Below are positions 1 through 6,096 of a DNA stretch of 6,307 nucleotides, piece after piece. The stretch's first letter is position 1, and each line of letters begins with the position of its first letter. Source of the DNA: an uncultured Schwartzia sp. (lineage in GTDB: Bacteria > Bacillota > Negativicutes > Selenomonadales > Selenomonadaceae); assembly GCA_905373705.1 (NCBI GenBank), contig CAJPUA010000058.1, positions 1 to 6,307 on the forward strand, read 5' to 3'. The notes below the pieces were generated by a model. The model had not been told where the DNA came from and did not search any database. It was given only the letters and a program-made list of their open reading frames with translations. The position numbers and the translations under genes are program-made.

Positions 1-1
1 A

Positions 2-808
2 ATGAATAACCCGAAACCTGTTTCAGTTATGATTAACATCGTAAAAAAATCAGCACCTTCCTTACTCCAGCAAAAAGTAGTTATGGCGAACGTGGTTACT
101 CGTGCTGCCCATTCTTTAACTTTGGCGGAAAAAAGGATTTTGATGGCAGGGATAGCCCGCCTTGGCGGAAAAAATGAGAGGGTCAAAATAACGGCCGCAG
201 AGTACGCCGAAACCTACGATGTGAGCCTGAATACCGCCTACGACCAACTGAAAGCAGCGGTTGAAAACATCTTCGAGCGATACCTGCAATTTCAGGTATG
301 GGAGGGCAAAAAAGAAGGAATTGAGCGTATCCGTTGGATTGGCGGATACCGCTATTTCGATAAGGAAGGTTATGTCCGATTCGGTTTCAGTAATGAGATT
401 TTCCCCTACCTCTTCGAATTGGGCGGACAATTCACCCAATATCAGCTAAAACAGGCTGCTGCCCTACGGTCGCTGCATTCTTGGCGGTTGCTGGAACTCT
501 TCGAACAGATGCGGGGAAACGACAAAGACGGTTGGCTCTCCATGCCGATTGAAGAGTTTTGGCATGCAATGGAATCACCCGAAAGTTACCGAAAAAATTT
601 TCAACTGTTACGAAAACGAATCAGTGAGCCCGCCGTCAAGGAACTGACCGAAAAAGACGGCTGGTTGATTGAGTGGGAAGCCGTTAAAAGCGGGCGTCGC
701 GTAGCTTCCCTACGGTTCAAATTCGAGCGAAACCCGCAAGGCGGGCTGTTCAGTCAAGACGTTGCGCCACTTCCCAAACAGAAGGCGCAGACATCTGCAA
801 AAAAATAA
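2..808 (+). CDS. rep: Replication initiator protein, Rep_3 family
   Basis: This 268-aa protein has the make-up of Rep_3 (RepB/RepE/RepA-type) plasmid initiators, which bind iterons as two winged-helix domains, help open the origin and often repress their own promoter. The segment VVTRAAHSLTLAEKRILMAG (about residues 31-50) is the typical first helical motif. A first winged-helix domain runs to about residue 145, and a second (about 150-240) includes the LRSLHSWRLLELFEQ stretch and a basic segment (SGRRVASLRFKFER). The tail is short and lysine-rich. The ATG at 2 is chosen because, on a circular molecule, GGAG at 6300-6303 lies 5 nt upstream. Directly upstream lie eight GCGTACT iterons, the expected target. 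It is the only complete replication gene in the window. Family assignment is from motif pattern, length and iteron context; the closest relative is not recognised. Confidence 0.9.
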   Translation: MNNPKPVSVMINIVKKSAPSLLQQKVVMANVVTRAAHSLTLAEKRILMAGIARLGGKNERVKITAAEYAETYDVSLNTAYDQLKAAVENIFERYLQFQVWEGKKEGIERIRWIGGYRYFDKEGYVRFGFSNEIFPYLFELGGQFTQYQLKQAAALRSLHSWRLLELFEQMRGNDKDGWLSMPIEEFWHAMESPESYRKNFQLLRKRISEPAVKELTEKDGWLIEWEAVKSGRRVASLRFKFERNPQGGLFSQDVAPLPKQKAQTSAKK

Positions 809-838
809 TTTGCGGTAAAATCCGTCGCACCATACAGC

Positions 839-1001
839 GCGACATTGTCGCAGGCAAATTAAGTAAGTGCGACAATGGAAAAAGACTAGATTCTTCGGAG
901 CTTCTAAGGGTCTATGGCGCATTTTCAGATGCGACAAATGTCACAGATGTCGCAGCGAAAATGACACATCTTGTCGCTGACAATGCACAGTCAAATGTCG
1001 C
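839..1001. repeat. Cluster of TGTCGC/GCGACA motifs, partly phased at 24 bp
   Basis: The hexamer TGTCGC occurs at 846-851, 948-953, 972-977 and 996-1001. Its complement GCGACA occurs at 839-844, 869-874 and 931-936, and a near copy (CGTCGC) at 823-828. The last three plus-orientation copies start exactly 24 bp apart. The first two 24-bp units also share a looser inner AATG-CACA-TC pattern. The pair at 839-851 forms a perfect dyad, GCGACA-T-TGTCGC. Density and phasing suggest protein-binding sites such as a second iteron set, a partition or incompatibility site, or a regulator operator. The core is unlike the GCGTACT iterons, so Rep may not be the ligand. Confidence 0.6.
920..963. repeat. Long imperfect inverted repeat within the TGTCGC cluster
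   Basis: CATTTTC (920-926) pairs with GAAAATG (957-963), and inside it TGCGACA (930-936) pairs with TGTCGCA (948-954). This gives 14 base pairs interrupted by a 3x2-nt internal loop around an 11-nt centre. No T tract follows on either strand, so it is not an ordinary intrinsic terminator. It could be an RNA hairpin or a two-fold binding site using the TGTCGC motif. Confidence 0.5.
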
Positions 1002-1035
1002 AGATATGCGCGTTCATTCAGCCATTCTTCCGCAT

Positions 1036-1039
1036 TACG
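1036..1039. repeat. TACG direct repeat, left boundary of the resistance block
   Basis: TACG lies immediately before RSF1010 repC sequence begins at 1040 (CTCCGACAG). The same TACG lies at 5748-5751, immediately after the repC sequence on the other side of the block. It is interpreted as a 4-bp target duplication, because keeping one copy rejoins the small minus-strand reading frame in frame. Four bases alone can match by chance; the frame restoration is the supporting evidence. Confidence 0.55.
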
Positions 1040-1301
1040 CTCCGACAGCAGCCGAAACCCCTGCCGCTTGCGGCCATTCTGGGCGATGATGGATACCTTC
1101 CAAAGGCGCTCGATGCAGTCCTGTATGTGCTTGAGCGCCCCACCACTATCGACCTCTGCCCCGATTTCCTTTGCCAGCGCCCGATAGCTACCTTTGACCA
1201 CCATGGCATCAGCGGTGACGGCCTCCCACTTGGGTTCCAGGAACAGCCGGAGCTGCCGTCCGCCTTCGGTCTTGGGTTCCGGGCCAAGCACTAGGCCATT
1301 A
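1040..1301 (-). pseudogene. repC: Internal fragment of RSF1010-type repC
   Basis: The minus strand encodes NGLVLGPEPKTEGGRQLRLF at its upstream end and ends with KRQGFRLLSE. I recognise this as the middle of the RSF1010 (IncQ) RepC initiator, roughly residues 77-163 of about 283. The N-terminal part is missing: repC matching stops at 1301, where sequence of the IS91-family region begins. On the downstream side matching stops at 1040, after the codons for LLSE, where the host plasmid begins. The continuation of the gene is the fragment at 5389-5747. With no start and no C-terminus it cannot make functional RepC. A 197-aa open frame running through it is a chimera of antisense IS91, repC and host sequence. 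Confidence 0.9.
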
Positions 1302-1551
1302 AGCGATAGACTGTATGTAAACACAGTATTGCAAGGACGCGGAACATGCCTCATGTGGCGGCCAGGACGGCCAGCCGGGATCGGGATACTGGTCGTTACC
1401 AGAGCCACCGACCCGAGCAAACCCTTCTCTATCAGATCGTTGACGAGTATTACCCGGCATTCGCTGCGCTTATGGCAGAGCAGGGAAAGGAATTGCCGGG
1501 CTATGTGCAACGGGAATTTGAAGAATTTCTCCAATGCGGGCGGCTGGAGCA
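1302..1551 (+). mobile_element. 5' end of an IS91-family insertion element
   Basis: This stretch sits between the broken repC fragment and the Tn2/Tn3 terminal repeat. It contains a LexA-like box, a ribosome binding site and the first part of an IS91-family transposase gene. It is cut off at 1551 by the terminal repeat starting at 1552, which looks like transposition of a Tn3-family element into the transposase gene. The left junction with repC at 1301/1302 has no obvious repeat. Exact element name is not recognised. Confidence 0.6.
1311..1326. promoter_or_regulatory. LexA (SOS) box-like site
   Basis: CTGTATGTAAACACAG fits the gammaproteobacterial LexA pattern CTG-N10-CAG with an AT-rich centre. 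It agrees with CTGTATATATATACAG at 13 of 16 positions. Flanking bases extend the symmetry (ACTG...CAGT). It lies 19 nt upstream of the ATG at 1346, with AAGGA between them, the arrangement of SOS genes such as umuD. Binding is not shown, and the downstream gene is truncated. Confidence 0.6.
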
Positions 1552-1630
1552 GGGGTCTGACGCTCAGTGGAACGAAAACTCACGTGAAGGGATTTTGGTC
1601 ATGAGATTATCAAAAAGGATCTTCACCTAG
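1346..1630 (+). pseudogene. Truncated IS91-family transposase (N-terminal part)
   Basis: Starting at ATG 1346, with AAGGA at 1333-1337 and 8 nt spacing, the frame encodes a basic leader and then HRPEQTLLYQIVDEYYPAF and LPGYVQREFEEFLQCGRLE. This is the conserved opening of IS91-family transposases, just before their cysteine-rich zinc-binding region. From about residue 69 (base 1552) the frame reads into the Tn2/Tn3 terminal repeat and ends at 1630 after about 26 unrelated residues. Only about 68 of the several hundred native residues remain. The zinc-binding cysteines and the HUH/tyrosine catalytic motifs are missing, so it is inactive. Confidence 0.75.
1552..1589. repeat. Tn2/Tn3-family 38-bp terminal inverted repeat (bla end)
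   Basis: The sequence begins GGGGTCTGACGCTCAGTGGA and ends CACGTGAAG. It matches the 38-bp terminal repeat next to bla in Tn3-family elements, with one difference from the form I recall (CACGTTAAG): T to G at position 35. It marks the outer end of the transposon and where it interrupted the IS91-family gene. The opposite terminal repeat is absent. Confidence 0.9.
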
Positions 1631-1638
1631 ATCCTTTT
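1612..1638 (-). terminator. Rho-independent terminator downstream of blaTEM
   Basis: AAAAGGATC (1613-1621) and GATCCTTTT (1630-1638) form a perfect 9-bp stem around an 8-nt loop. Read on the minus strand, the stem ends in TTTTTG, about 60 bp after the bla stop codon. The A and T runs on both sides could also stop transcription in the plus direction, for example from the IS91-family promoter. Confidence 0.7.
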
Positions 1639-1698
1639 AAATTAAAAATGAAGTTTTAAATCAATCTAAAGTATATATGAGTAAACTTGGTCTGACAG

Positions 1699-2571
<873 letters not shown>

Positions 2572-2600
2572 TCAATATTATTGAAGCATTTATCAGGGTT

Positions 2601-2629
2601 ATTGTCTCATGAGCGGATACATATTTGAA
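2601..2629 (-). promoter_or_regulatory. blaTEM promoter, P3 type
   Basis: On the minus strand, TTCAAA (2629-2624) and GACAAT (2606-2601) are separated by 17 bp. These are the -35 and -10 elements of the usual weak constitutive blaTEM P3 promoter. The rest of the 2560-2741 gap matches the ordinary bla-tnpR spacer as I know it, and I see no sign of the stronger Pa/Pb or P4 variants. Confidence 0.85.
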
Positions 2630-2741
2630 TGTATTTAGAAAAATAAACAAATAGGGGTTCCGCGCACATTTCCCCGAAAAGTGCCACCTGACGTCTAAGA
2701 AACCATTATTATCATGACATTAACCTATAAAAATAGGCGTA

Positions 2742-3078
2742 TCACGAGGCCCTTTCGTCTTCAAGAATTTTATAAACCGTGGAGCGGGCAATACTGAGCT
2801 GATGAGCAATTTCCGTTGCACCAGTGCCCTTCTGATGAAGCGTCAGCACGACGTTCCTGTCCACGGTACGCCTGCGGCCAAATTTGATTCCTTTCAGCTT
2901 TGCTTCCTGTCGGCCCTCATTCGTGCGCTCTAGGATCCTCCGGCGTTCAGCCTGTGCCACAGCCGACAGGATGGTGACCACCATTTGCCCCATATCACCG
3001 TCGGTACTGATCCCGTCGTCAATAAACCGAACCGCTACACCCTGAGCATCAAACTCTTTTATCAGTTGGATCATGTCG
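2742..3078 (-). pseudogene. tnpR: Truncated Tn2/Tn3 resolvase
   Basis: The frame encodes the C-terminal 110 residues of the 185-aa serine resolvase: from [12 protein letters not shown] through the E-helix region ([20 protein letters not shown]) to the helix-turn-helix end ([20 protein letters not shown]). The first 75 residues are missing, including the catalytic Ser10 and the arginines near it, so it cannot resolve cointegrates. The DNA-binding domain is whole, and an internal ATG at 3074 could in principle start a short protein. No strong ribosome binding site is seen there, and its res target is also absent. It is joined directly to truncated strB. Confidence 0.95.
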
Positions 3079-3402
3079 CATTAGTTCCGCTGCAATTTCG
3101 GTCGCCTGGTAGTCGCCGTGCTCGGCAACGATGTGAGAGAGCATTCGCTCCCCGGCATATTCGAGCAACATCAGATTGTTCTCACGACCGAGCAACCGGA
3201 CTGCTCCCCTCCCATTGCGCCATACCAGATAGTCGGCCCCGCGCAGTTCATCAGCAATGTCTTCTATAGGTTTCAATCCCTTGACGATTGCAGGAGTCCC
3301 GTCTGGCAATGAAACTTTCCAAACGAGGCTGGAAAAGGTGTCCGCAATGAGAACAGGTTGCGAAACGTGCCAATGAGCAGGAAAAACAGGCGGCATGAAC
3401 AT
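3049..3402 (-). pseudogene. strB: Truncated aminoglycoside 6-phosphotransferase APH(6)-Id
   Basis: The start codon overlaps the strA stop by one base (TGATG), as in the native strA-strB pair. Residues 1-108 (MFMPPVFPAHWHVSQPVLIA ... ATEIAAELM) match APH(6)-Id, normally 278 aa. At 3079 the gene is cut and the frame reads nine foreign residues (RHDPTDKRV) from tnpR sequence before stopping at 3049. The kinase catalytic HGDLHHEN motif and the metal-binding aspartate lie in the lost part, so the product should be inactive. A TTG-initiated start at 3411 adds three residues but lies within strA and is less likely. Confidence 0.95.
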
Positions 3403-4205
3403 CAACCCCAAGTCAGAGGGTCCAATCGCAGATAGAAGGCAAGGCGTTCGCGGTCGGGGGCTTCGATCCCCAATACATTGAATAGGACAGCGAAGGCGCG
3501 CTCTGCTTCATCTGGCGCTGCCCAGTTCTCTTCGGCGTTAGCAATCATGAGTGCCAAATCGGCATAGCGATCTGCTGTTCCGAGCCGCCCAAGGTCGATC
3601 AGACCCGTGCATTGAAGAGTTTTAGGGTCCACCATGAAGTTCGGCATGCAGGGATCACCATGGCAAACAACCATATCGGTGCGCTCTTGGTCGAGCCGCA
3701 CCGGTAGCTCTCGTTCGACACGAGCCAAAAGATCGAGCTGCGGCGTACTCTTGTCCTCGTCCGGTAAGAAGTCGGGATTGACGGCATTGCGGGACACCAC
3801 ATCAACGGCGCGTCCGAACATTCGCGACAGCCTGCGCTCAAACGGACATTGATCAACCGATAGGCTGTGAACAGCGCCAAGTTGCTGCCCCATTGACGGC
3901 CACGCTTTGAGCAAATCCGCTCCAGACAGATCAGCCGCCGGTACTCCCGGAATTGCCGTTATCACCAAGCATGCACCCTCCTGTTCCTCCTGCCAGTTGA
4001 TGACCTCGGGGCAAGCCACACCTCGACCTTTGAGCCAAATGAGGCGGTCACGCTCTCCAGCGAGCTCACCGCGGCGGGAAGCAGGTGCGATTTTCGCGAA
4101 GGCATGCCCGTCACCACGTCGAAAAACAAAATCACCAGATTCTCCGCCTCTGACAGGCAACCAGTCAGAATGCGATTCACCAAAAAAAATATTAGTTCGA
4201 TTCAA
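3402..4205 (-). CDS. strA: Aminoglycoside 3''-phosphotransferase APH(3'')-Ib (streptomycin resistance)
   Basis: This 267-aa cytoplasmic kinase transfers phosphate from ATP to the 3''-hydroxyl of streptomycin. The sequence is recognisable as full-length StrA. It has the N-lobe, the catalytic loop HGDPCMPN (about residues 182-189, Brenner motif HGDxxxxN), and the metal-binding aspartate in GLIDLGRLG, followed by DRYADLAL. The start is TTG at 4203-4205, the usual StrA start, supported by AAGGA (4217-4213) 7 nt upstream. It follows sul2 by 60 bp on the same strand, overlaps the strB start by 1 bp, and is probably co-transcribed with sul2. Because strB is broken, it is the only intact streptomycin kinase here. 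Confidence 0.98.
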   Translation of the reverse strand: MNRTNIFFGESHSDWLPVRGGESGDFVFRRGDGHAFAKIAPASRRGELAGERDRLIWLKGRGVACPEVINWQEEQEGACLVITAIPGVPAADLSGADLLKAWPSMGQQLGAVHSLSVDQCPFERRLSRMFGRAVDVVSRNAVNPDFLPDEDKSTPQLDLLARVERELPVRLDQERTDMVVCHGDPCMPNFMVDPKTLQCTGLIDLGRLGTADRYADLALMIANAEENWAAPDEAERAFAVLFNVLGIEAPDRERLAFYLRLDPLTWG

Positions 4206-4212
4206 TGGAGGT

Positions 4213-4217
4213 TCCTT
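4213..4217 (-). promoter_or_regulatory. Ribosome binding site supporting the TTG start of strA
   Basis: AAGGA on the minus strand lies 7 nt before TTG at 4205. No ATG is equally well placed, so this site decides the non-ATG start. Confidence 0.75.
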
Positions 4218-4265
4218 CAGTTTTCTGATGAAGCGCGAATATAGAGAAATATCCCGAATGTGCAG

Positions 4266-5081
4266 TTAACGAATTCTTGCGGTTTCTTTCAGCGCCGCCA
4301 ATACCGCCAGCCCGTCGCGCAAGGGGCGCGGCTCGTGTGTGCGGATGAAGTCAGCTCCACCTGCGGCGGCGGCAAGCTCTGCAGCGAGTGTCGCGGCCCC
4401 GACATCCCCCGGACCACGGCCTGTGAGCGCGCGCAGAAAGGATTTGCGCGAAACAGACAGAAGCACCGGCAAATCGAAGCGCAGCCGCAATTCATCGAAC
4501 CGCGCCAGCACCGAGAGCGAGGTTTCGGGAGCAGCCCCCAGAAAAAACCCCATGCCGGGATCAAGGACAAGGCGGTTGCGTTTGATACCGGCACCCGTCA
4601 GCGCCGCGATGCGCGCGTCAAAGAACGCCGCAATGTGATCCATGATGTCGCCAGCGGGTGCCTCGCGCCGATCTGCCTGCCCGTCTTGCACCGAATGCAT
4701 AACGACGAGTTTGGCAGATGATTTCGCCAATTGCGGATAGAACGCAGCGTCTGGAAAACCGCGAATATCATTGAGATAGGCCACACCACGCGACAAGGCA
4801 TAGGCTTGCGTCGCGGGTTGATAACTGTCGAGCGAGACGGGAATGCCATCTGCCTTGAGCGCGTCCAGCACCGGCGCGATACGCGCGATTTCTGTGTCGG
4901 ACGAAACAGGCGCGGCGTCGGGATTGCTGGATGCCGGACCGAGGTCGATCACATCTGCCCCCTCGGCCATCAGCTTACGCGCCTGCGCAATGGCTGCGTC
5001 TGGCGCCAGATACCGGCCTCCATCGGAGAAACTGTCCGAGGTTATGTTGACGATGCCGAAAATGATGAGCGATTTATTCAT
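4266..5081 (-). CDS. sul2: Sulfonamide-insensitive dihydropteroate synthase Sul2
   Basis: This intact 271-aa cytoplasmic enzyme replaces chromosomal FolP in folate synthesis, condensing p-aminobenzoate with dihydropterin pyrophosphate while discriminating against sulfonamides. Recognisable DHPS elements are the N-terminal IFGIVNITSDSFSDGG, the DVIDLGPASSNP loop, PVSLDSYQP, the DPGMGFF loop, the SRKSFL motif (about residues 210-215), and FIRTHEPR near the C-terminus. Start, length and sequence agree with the common Sul2. Only a poor Shine-Dalgarno (GAAGC) precedes ATG 5081. The promoter is expected in the gap between repC and sul2, but I cannot place it securely. It is followed by strA on the same strand after 60 bp. 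Confidence 0.98.
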   Translation of the reverse strand: MNKSLIIFGIVNITSDSFSDGGRYLAPDAAIAQARKLMAEGADVIDLGPASSNPDAAPVSSDTEIARIAPVLDALKADGIPVSLDSYQPATQAYALSRGVAYLNDIRGFPDAAFYPQLAKSSAKLVVMHSVQDGQADRREAPAGDIMDHIAAFFDARIAALTGAGIKRNRLVLDPGMGFFLGAAPETSLSVLARFDELRLRFDLPVLLSVSRKSFLRALTGRGPGDVGAATLAAELAAAAGGADFIRTHEPRPLRDGLAVLAALKETARIR

Positions 5082-5388
5082 GGGGGCTTCTATAATAATA
5101 ATAATCGAGCATGAGTATCATACGGATGCTCGGGTCGAAAGGGAATCCCCAGGCGAGTAACCTGTTTGCGGTGATCCATTAGCTGCAGGAGCAGAAGAGC
5201 ATACATCTGGAAGCAAAGCCAGGAAAGCGGCCTATGGAGCTGTGCGGCAGCGCTCAGTAGGCAATTTTTCAAAATATTGTTAAGCCTTTTCTGAGCATGG
5301 TATTTTTCATGGTATTACCAATTAGCAGGAAAATAAGCCATTGAATATAAAAGATAAAAATGTCTTGTTTACAATAGAGTGGGGGGGG
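5082..5388 (-). promoter_or_regulatory. repC-sul2 intergenic region
   Basis: This 307-bp gap has no convincing gene; a 60-codon minus-strand frame in it lacks a good ribosome binding site and resembles nothing I know. It is expected to hold the sul2-strA promoter, with AT-rich stretches at about 5281-5380, but no pair of -35/-10 boxes at 16-18 bp stands out. It also contains an eight-G run (5381-5388) abutting the repC stop, two CATGGTATT direct repeats (5296-5304 and 5308-5316), and a short TAA repeat (5093-5105) in the sul2 leader. Confidence 0.55.
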
Positions 5389-5747
5389 TCAGCCTGCCGC
5401 CTTGGGCCGGGTGATGTCGTACTTGCCCGCCGCGAACTCGGTTACCGTCCAGCCCAGCGCGACCAGCTCCGGCAACGCCTCGCGCACCCGCTGGCGGCGC
5501 TTGCGCATGGTCGAACCACTGGCCTCTGACGGCCAGACATAGCCGCACAAGGTATCTATGGAAGCCTTGCCGGTTTTGCCGGGGTCGATCCAGCCACACA
5601 GCCGCTGGTGCAGCAGGCGGGCGGTTTCGCTGTCCAGCGCCCGCACCTCGTCCATGCTGATGCGCACATGCTGGCCGCCACCCATGACGGCCTGCGCGAT
5701 CAAGGGGTTCAGGGCCACGTACAGGCGCCCGTCCGCCTCGTCGCTGG
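5389..5747 (-). pseudogene. repC: C-terminal fragment of RSF1010-type repC
   Basis: The minus strand encodes SDEADGRLYVALNPLIAQAV through EFAAGKYDITRPKAAG and a TGA stop. This is the C-terminal about 118 residues of RSF1010 RepC, the iteron-binding initiator of IncQ plasmids. It lacks the N-terminus. Matching begins at 5747 with CC AGC GAC GAG, the codons that follow the end of the fragment at 1040 after a short gap. An internal ATG at 5718 opens a 109-codon frame, but a partial initiator without RSF1010 oriV has no evident role. It lies upstream of sul2, as in RSF1010. Confidence 0.92.
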
Positions 5748-5972
5748 TACGGTGTATTCAGGATTCAGAATCAGCTTAATCAGGTACTCGTCGTCAGGGT
5801 CGAGTTCTTCCATCAAATCGTCAATCGCTTCCTTTTTTTTCTTCAAAAAAGCAATCAGCTTTGGATCCGGATTTTCCCTATTCCGCTCATTAAACAACGC
5901 AGAAACCAAAGGCTGTTTGCTCTGACCAAGTATTTCCAATGCTACCTCATAATCAAAAAATCCCATTCCCAT
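5709..5972 (-). CDS. Small acidic protein of unknown function, C-terminus replaced at the insertion junction
   Basis: I do not recognise this gene. It starts at ATG 5972 with AGGAG (5985-5981) 8 nt upstream, a strong signal; a second ATG two codons later is less well spaced. The 87-aa frame has a hydrophobic start (MGMGFFDYEVALEIL), a lysine run (KKKKEAIDD), an acidic patch (DDLMEELDPDDEY) and LIKLILNPE, with no signal peptide or membrane segment. Native sequence ends at residue 75 (NPEYTV). The last 12 residues (PATRRTGACTWP) come from RSF1010 repC in another frame. Before the insertion the tail would have been MRKNG, giving 80 aa. It is transcribed away from the iterons, divergent from rep. 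It could be a replication or copy-control accessory or a cargo protein. Whether the altered protein works is unknown. Confidence 0.7.
   Translation of the reverse strand: MGMGFFDYEVALEILGQSKQPLVSALFNERNRENPDPKLIAFLKKKKEAIDDLMEELDPDDEYLIKLILNPEYTVPATRRTGACTWP
5748..5751. repeat. TACG direct repeat, right boundary of the resistance block
   Basis: TACG directly follows the last base matching RSF1010 repC and begins the host-plasmid sequence. It is the partner of TACG at 1036-1039. Confidence 0.55.
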
Positions 5973-5982
5973 TATTCAAGCT

Positions 5983-5995
5983 CCTAAATTTTAGG
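5983..5995. promoter_or_regulatory. Palindrome overlapping the ribosome binding site of the small gene
   Basis: CCTAAATTTTAGG is a perfect 13-bp palindrome (6-bp arms, single central base). It covers the first three bases of the AGGAG Shine-Dalgarno of the small minus-strand gene. It is followed on the plus strand by GGCG (5994-5997) and CGCC (6003-6006), a second small dyad. It may be an operator; a one-base loop makes an RNA hairpin less likely. Confidence 0.4.
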
Positions 5996-6015
5996 CGATA
6001 AGCGCCCATTTTGTT

Positions 6016-6024
6016 TCTGGATAA
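6016..6024 (-). promoter_or_regulatory. DnaA box-like site
   Basis: On the minus strand TTATCCAGA differs from the DnaA box TTATCCACA at one position. It lies beside the iteron region, where iteron plasmids usually carry one or more DnaA boxes. A single 8-of-9 match is weak evidence. Confidence 0.35.
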
Positions 6025-6028
6025 GGCC

Positions 6029-6067
6029 TCATTTGGCTTCGCCATTCAAAACCTGTTTTTTAGCCAT
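6029..6067 (-). other. Possible 12-codon leader peptide upstream of the small gene
   Basis: ATG at 6067 opens MAKKQVLNGEAK followed by TGA. The minus-strand copy of the 18-bp inverted repeat supplies GGGGGAG 12 nt upstream, and GGGG lies 4 nt upstream of the ATG. The small gene starts 56 nt after the stop. It may be a translated leader or chance. Confidence 0.25.
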
Positions 6068-6075
6068 ATTACCCC

Positions 6076-6093
6076 GTTACTCCCCCTTTTTTT
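6076..6093. repeat. Left arm of perfect 18-bp inverted repeat flanking the iterons
   Basis: GTTACTCCCCCTTTTTTT is the exact reverse complement of 6290-6307. The arms enclose 196 bp containing all eight iterons. In a plus-strand transcript starting upstream, this arm would be complementary to the rep Shine-Dalgarno. Confidence 0.9.
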
Positions 6094-6096
6094 GCT

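Larger units (their letters stand above)
809..1039. other. Intergenic region downstream of rep with TGTCGC/GCGACA repeats
   Basis: No gene is seen here. In the reconstructed ancestral plasmid this stretch lies between the 3' ends of two converging genes: rep on the plus strand, and the small minus-strand gene whose original stop would be at 1018-1020. It holds seven exact copies of TGTCGC or its complement plus one near copy, and a long imperfect dyad. No rho-independent terminator with a proper T tract is visible. Its right edge at 1039 is the junction with the resistance block. Confidence 0.7.
3079..5747 (-). other. RSF1010 (IncQ)-derived segment: repC part, sul2, strA, strB part
   Basis: The order repC, sul2, strA, strB and their spacing are those of RSF1010, read on the minus strand. 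RSF1010 repA, repB/mob and oriV are not in the window. The segment is cut inside repC on one side and inside strB on the other. It supplies resistance genes only and no replication function. Confidence 0.9.

Noticed and set aside
787..808. GCAGA-CA-TCTGC hairpin at the end of rep as a terminator
   Set aside because: On the plus strand it is followed by A residues, not T, and on the minus strand the T run precedes the stem. The arms are short and within coding sequence.
941..1534. 197-codon minus-strand open frame
   Set aside because: It is a chimera of antisense IS91-family sequence, the repC fragment and host intergenic DNA, with no ribosome binding site. Only its repC portion is meaningful.
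5090..5272. 60-codon minus-strand frame between repC and sul2
   Set aside because: No ribosome binding site or recognisable motif, and it lies in the known non-coding spacer upstream of sul2.
5389..5718. Internal ATG at 5718 as a real 109-aa initiator
   Set aside because: It is the tail of repC without its N-terminal domain, lacks a good ribosome binding site, and has no IncQ oriV to act on.
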